DNA of 64,000 nt from positions 13,818-77,817 of the forward strand of contig JAUJNJ010000007.1 in the NCBI GenBank assembly GCA_030448225.1, written 5' to 3'. The position numbers and the translations under genes were made by a program. The notes beneath the pieces are model-generated. The model worked only from the letters and a program-made list of their open reading frames with translations. It did no database searches and was not told the DNA's origin. Position 1 is the first letter of the stretch; each line of letters opens with the position of its first letter. Origin of the DNA: Phycisphaerae bacterium (GTDB lineage: Bacteria; Planctomycetota; Phycisphaerae; Tepidisphaerales; Tepidisphaeraceae). This document shows positions 60,698 to 64,000 of the stretch, piece after piece.

Positions 60698-61872
60698 GGT
60701 GAATGCTCCTGAGCGAATAGTTCGCATTGCCTTCCGGACCGGGTTGCCCGCCTCCCCGCACGGCCCACACGGGCGGCGGCGGCGTCGGGGCCGACCAGAC
60801 TGTTCTCGTACACGACTTCGGACACGTTCGCGCCCCGCGGAGGGGACGCCGCGAATGATCGGACCGGCGTGGAACCGTCCCGGACCACCGCGTGTGCGGG
60901 TCTGCAAGCACGGGGCGTCGCCGCCGCCGCGCTTCTCTCCCCGACTCGGACCTGGCCCCGGCGCCCCGCGTCACACGGCATCGGCCGCACGACGACACGG
61001 GCCCCGACTCCCGATCGAATCCCACGGCCGCGTGCCACTTCTCGTGTGGCGGCCGCGAGACGCTCTCTTCCGGTACGTCCTCCTTTCCAGCAGTCGCCCC
61101 GCCGGCCTCCCCCTCACGCGTGACGTCGCGTGACGCGGGCACCGGTCGGGTTCCTCTGGGCCGCCGAACCCACCCGCGAGCGGGCGTTGCCGGCGACCCG
61201 GACCGCCCGGGCCGGCCTCACCTTGTCGGTGCGACCGTCGCGGGCGTTCCATCCCTTCCATCGGACCGAGTGCGGGGTGACTTAATGCACCCGGTCCGTC
61301 CCCCGGCCGGCACCGCGAAGTGCCGGCCGGGGTTGTTCGGACGGGACGAACCCATCAATGAGGACCGAGACGAACAGTCGTGACGTGCGAACTCAGGCGC
61401 ATTCACGAGCATCCTTTCGGCGGCGCCCCACTCCGACCGCCCCACCGGACGACTCGCGTCGCCATCGGTGAAGAGCCGGACCAGGCGCTTTGCGCATCGC
61501 CGTGGCGGGAAGGCGTTTCCGTCCGCCCGCTCGACGAGTCGACCGACCTCGCGGCCGATCGACGCCGCGTTACCGCGGCTTAGCCCTTGTCAGGGATCCT
61601 CAAGGACCGGACTGTTCCACGCAGGCCGGTCGAAGACAGATGTACGATTCGGTCCTGAGGCGTGCAAACGCCCCGGAAGATTTTCCGTCAGGCACCGCTC
61701 GCGGCCTCGCAAACGAGTAGGCGCGGACCCCGCGCCAGGACCGCCGATCCCCCCGTCGACATGGGCATCTGACGGAGGAACGGCGTGCCGAGGCCGGGAA
61801 TGGTCCGAATAACGCGAACCCGTCTGATAATCGTCAGACCGCGTGACGACGCTGCACATTTTGGACGTGAAC
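60698..61872. other. 1.17-kb intergenic region upstream of the pseudopilin cluster
   Basis: Upstream of the major pseudopilin (left) and downstream of the NRAMP-like gene (right). No ORF with recognisable motifs. Two structured hairpins at 61261..61332 are described separately. Promoter elements for the pilin operon should be here; I could not identify a convincing one. Confidence 0.5.
61261..61332. other. Pair of adjacent hairpins in the pseudopilin upstream region
   Basis: First: CGGACCG-A-GTGC, loop GGGGTGACTTAAT, GCAC-C-CGGTCCG (61263..61299). Second: CCCCGGCCGGCAC, loop CGCGAA, GTGCCGGCCGGGG (61301..61332), 13 perfect pairs. They are separated by one base. Confidence 0.6.
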
Positions 61873-63336
61873 TCACCCGCGCAGCTTCCTGATGTTGTCC
61901 GCCAGCCCCACGAGGGCGGCGGCGCAGAAGGCGAGGAGCGAGAGCCAGAGGAACGCGTCCCACGCGAGCCCGGGCCGCAGGCGCGGGTCGGTGCGGCGGT
62001 AGCGGAGGTAGACGGCCGAGCCGGCGAGCATCGGGAGCGTCAGCGCCTGCGCGAAGCCGCCGATCAGCACCATCAGCACCGGGTTCTTCACGAGCAGGTA
62101 GAGCCCCAGGTCGATGATCGGGAACGCGGCACACAGCGCGCCGACCCACCGCCTGCGGGCACGCACGTCCGGCAGGGCGATCACGCGGTTCACCTTCAGG
62201 AAGTCGACCAGCACCCGCGTGTTGGCGGCGGTGGCGGCGTAGAGCGTGGAGTAGAGCACCGCGATCACGCCGAGCACGATGAACCACGTCGCGCCGCGCC
62301 CGCCGAGCACCGGGACGTACATGCGGGTCAGCGCGTCGAGCATCTCCCCCACCGTCTGCGGCAGCCCGGCGCCGCTGCGGTCGTTCAGGACGGCGGCGCC
62401 GAGGAAGTAGAACGCGATCGTCGCGACGGTGTAGACGAGCATGCTCACCCACGCGTCCAGCCGCATCACGCGCATCCACCCCCGCGCCCGCGCGGCCCAG
62501 GCGGCGGTGGCGTCGCGGCGGCCGGCCTTGCGGGCGTACCCCTTCTCGATGCACCAGTACGGGTAGGCCACGAGCTCGGCGGCGCCGACGCCGGTGATGC
62601 CGAACATCGCGATGGCGGCGGCGGTCGCGCCGGCGGGGATCGTGAACGTCAGCCCGTGCCCCACCGCGCCCCACGGGATCGGGTGCCCCGCCGCCGGCAG
62701 CAGCGCGACGCACAAGACCGTGCCGACGGTGAACATCACGACGAGCACGGTCGTCAGCCGCTCGACCAGCCCGTAGCTGCCCGCCGCCAGCAGCGCCGAG
62801 GCCGAGATCGCCGCCGCCGCCGCCCACGGCACCTCCGGCCGTGCCGCGAACCCGAGGGCGGCCGAGACGCCGGGCATCGCCACGTGCAGCGCCTGGCCGA
62901 TGCCGCCGACCATCGCGCCGAGCTGGAGCTGCGTGGCGAGCATCATCAGCACCCACCAGAGCCCGAAGAACCGACCGACGCGCGGCACGTCAGCCAGCGC
63001 GCCCATCGTGGTGCGCCCCTCGGACAGCGCGTAGCGCCCGAGCTCGACCTGCACGAACACCTTCACGAGGCAACTGACGATCACGAGCCACAGCAGCGCG
63101 AAGCCGACCTTCGCGCCGAGGTTCGTCGTGGCGATGAGCTCCCCCGTGCCGACGATCGCGCCGGCCAAGATCAGCCCCGGCCCCACCTGCCGCAGCGCCT
63201 GCGCGAGCCGGGCTGGCGGGTCTTCGATTTGGTTGGAGGAGATGACGTAAGGGTCGACCGGCGGCCGGTCGTCGAGAGCACCGGGTGGCGGCGGCGGCGG
63301 GTCAGGAGGGACGGCTGCGCGGTCGAGTTCGCCCAT
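61873..63336 (-). CDS. NRAMP-fold membrane transporter lacking canonical metal-binding motifs
   Basis: Intact 487-residue integral membrane protein. A Pro-rich cytoplasmic N-terminus precedes about 11 helices. VGPGLILAGAIVGTGELIAT (51-70) aligns with the first NRAMP helix, where metal transporters have D-P-G-N; here the motif is V-G-T-G-E. The sixth helix reads AAAIAMFGITGVGAAELVAY, without the M-P-H of manganese/iron transporters. FVQVELGRYALSEGRTTMGA and VLYSTLYAATAANTRVLVDF are typical of the family. NRAMP-fold proteins without DPGN exist (magnesium-type and other relatives) and some may not carry divalent metal ions. Start ATG 63336 (MGELDRAAVPP); the alternative upstream start adds a Cys-rich prefix. 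Confidence 0.75.
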   Translation of the reverse strand: MGELDRAAVPPDPPPPPPGALDDRPPVDPYVISSNQIEDPPARLAQALRQVGPGLILAGAIVGTGELIATTNLGAKVGFALLWLVIVSCLVKVFVQVELGRYALSEGRTTMGALADVPRVGRFFGLWWVLMMLATQLQLGAMVGGIGQALHVAMPGVSAALGFAARPEVPWAAAAAISASALLAAGSYGLVERLTTVLVVMFTVGTVLCVALLPAAGHPIPWGAVGHGLTFTIPAGATAAAIAMFGITGVGAAELVAYPYWCIEKGYARKAGRRDATAAWAARARGWMRVMRLDAWVSMLVYTVATIAFYFLGAAVLNDRSGAGLPQTVGEMLDALTRMYVPVLGGRGATWFIVLGVIAVLYSTLYAATAANTRVLVDFLKVNRVIALPDVRARRRWVGALCAAFPIIDLGLYLLVKNPVLMVLIGGFAQALTLPMLAGSAVYLRYRRTDPRLRPGLAWDAFLWLSLLAFCAAALVGLADNIRKLRG

Positions 63337-64000
63337 GCCCGCGGAGGATACCGGCACCGCGGCCGTGCCGCACCGATCGCACACGCGTGCGCGGCAGGCG
63401 CGTCGCGCCGGGGGGACGTCTTGCCGGGCGTGCGTACGACCGATCGTTTAGCCGCCGCTCGCAGAGCGGCGCGCGTTCGCGCGACAGGCTGCGTCGCCCA
63501 CGCAGGGGCGGCGGCAGCACTTCCTTGATCTCGGCGATGGACAGGCCGGGGAGGAAGCGCAAAAAGAGCAGGAACCACATAAAGAACCACCCGAAGCTCC
63601 CCAGGAGGAGGAACGCCTCAACCCAGGAAAGGTGGTAGTTCACCATCTTCCACGGCATGTACGAGTGCGCCAGCGAGGGCACGATGATCACGAACCGCTC
63701 GTACCACATCCCGATGTTGACGAAGATGGAGATCACGAAGAACCAGTTCAGGTTTTCGCGAAACTTGCGGAACCAGAGAAGCTGGGGGATCAACGCGTTG
63801 CAGATGATCATCGACCACCCCGCCCACCAGTAATCACCCGTCACTCGGTCCCAGAACACGTCCCGCTCGTACAATTCGCCGGAGTACCAGGCCATGAAGT
63901 ACTCCATTCCGTAGGCGTAACCGACGATCAGCGAGGTCAGCAGCAGCAGCTTCGCAAGCCGGTCGAAGTGCAGCGGGGTGAAGTACGCTTCAAAGTGAAA
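63302..64000 (-). CDS. NrfD/ActC-type quinone-interacting membrane subunit (partial, 5' end beyond window)
   Basis: The gene enters the window from the right: FHFEAYFTPLHFDRLAKLLL (at 64000) continues as LTSLIVGYAYGMEYFMAWYS, GELYERDVFWDRVTGDYWWA, ICNALIPQLLWFRKFRENLN, FFVISIFVNIGMWYERFVII and YHLSWVEAFLLLGSFGWFFM with LFLRFLPGLSIAEIKEVLPP. This matches the C-terminal half of ActC, an NrfD-like subunit of alternative complex III, which oxidises quinol in respiration. After EVLPP the frame runs another 60 Arg-rich residues into the TTTAGCCGCC repeat and the NRAMP start, so the real stop is probably near 63450-63500. Other ACIII genes would lie to the right. Confidence 0.75.
   Translation of the reverse strand, partial: FHFEAYFTPLHFDRLAKLLLLTSLIVGYAYGMEYFMAWYSGELYERDVFWDRVTGDYWWAGWSMIICNALIPQLLWFRKFRENLNWFFVISIFVNIGMWYERFVIIVPSLAHSYMPWKMVNYHLSWVEAFLLLGSFGWFFMWFLLFLRFLPGLSIAEIKEVLPPPLRGRRSLSRERAPLCERRLNDRSYARPARRPPGATRLPRTRVRSVRHGRGAGILRGHGRTRPRSRPS
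63445..63470. repeat. TTTAGCCGCCGCTCGCAGAGCGG repeat, copy 3
   Basis: CGTTTAGCCGCCGCTCGCAG AGCGGC, nearly identical to 12964..12988. It overlaps the run-on end of the actC-like frame, supporting a lost stop upstream. Confidence 0.6.

Noticed and set aside
61470..61530. Possible c-di-GMP-I (GEMM) riboswitch: minus strand GATGCGCAAAGCGCC resembles the GACGCAAAGCC core.
   Set aside because: Flanking stems, GAAA tetraloop position and the second conserved block do not line up, and the match occurs in a palindromic GC-rich patch downstream of an unrelated gene.
1..64000. CRISPR array, integrase or insertion sequence
   Set aside because: No regularly spaced identical repeats and no transposase or integrase motifs found; repeats present are palindromic or irregular.

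Overview
The window is about 70% GC and looks like a chromosomal stretch of a planctomycete, most likely a member of Phycisphaerae (inference). The evidence is a secreted protein with the planctomycete LEPRxxL-type N-terminal signature (30127..33301), a pair of small PFRPF-type proteins typical of that phylum, a DUF3467 protein, a XylR-like AraC regulator with a sugar-binding domain, an alternative-complex-III subunit, and many short palindromic intergenic repeats. About half of the recognisable genes are broken by one or more single-base frame breaks. Conserved motifs continue in neighbouring frames, so I treat most breaks as probable sequencing or assembly errors and give each such gene one span covering the whole reconstructed reading frame.

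1-14.3 kb holds housekeeping and sulfur genes on the minus strand. It begins with a partial alpha/beta hydrolase, ndk, and a trypsin-like/TPR protease, followed by a sulfur-assimilation neighbourhood: cysH, a PHP phosphoesterase, a PD-(D/E)XK-like protein, cysC, cysK, a JAMM metalloprotease and a NucS-like nuclease. A 1.5-kb stretch (10.4-11.9 kb) has no convincing gene and is built of fragmentary repeats. It is followed by plus-strand YlbF, EVE, PH-domain and small hydrophilic proteins.

14.5-21 kb is a glycan-modification cluster: two family-2 glycosyltransferases, an FkbM methyltransferase running into a putative sugar O-methyltransferase, and a divergent fused nucleotidyltransferase/PfkB kinase related to HldE with its domains in reverse order.

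21-38.4 kb carries DUF3467, glcD-like FAD oxidase, a large M48 membrane protease, alpha-glucan phosphorylase, a conserved unknown protein, a LEPRxxL exported N-acetylmuramoyl-L-alanine amidase with an inserted golvesin-like domain, SppA, a GH16 glycanase and a XylR-like regulator. Divergent from the regulator (38.7-42.7 kb) are an FAD-dependent oxidoreductase and an MFS hexuronate-type transporter, suggesting a regulated carbohydrate-utilisation locus. A membrane-anchored Ser/Thr kinase and a tRNA-Met follow.

44.5-60.7 kb is one long minus-strand type IV pilus/type II secretion locus. In transcription order it holds three pseudopilins and a small exported protein, PilM, PilN, PilO, a PilP-like protein, the secretin and a TPR lipoprotein. 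A sensor kinase, response regulator, HD-GYP phosphodiesterase, STAS protein and a GspE/PilB-family protein follow. That last protein keeps an MshEN-like N-terminus and zinc-binding cysteines but has lost the nucleotide-hydrolysis motifs. No PilC/GspF, active PilB or prepilin peptidase is visible here. I regard this pseudo-ATPase next to c-di-GMP signalling genes as the most interesting feature of the window.

60.7-64 kb contains a long intergenic region with two strong hairpins, a NRAMP-fold transporter lacking the canonical metal-binding motifs, and the C-terminal part of an ActC/NrfD-type quinone-interacting subunit that runs off the window.
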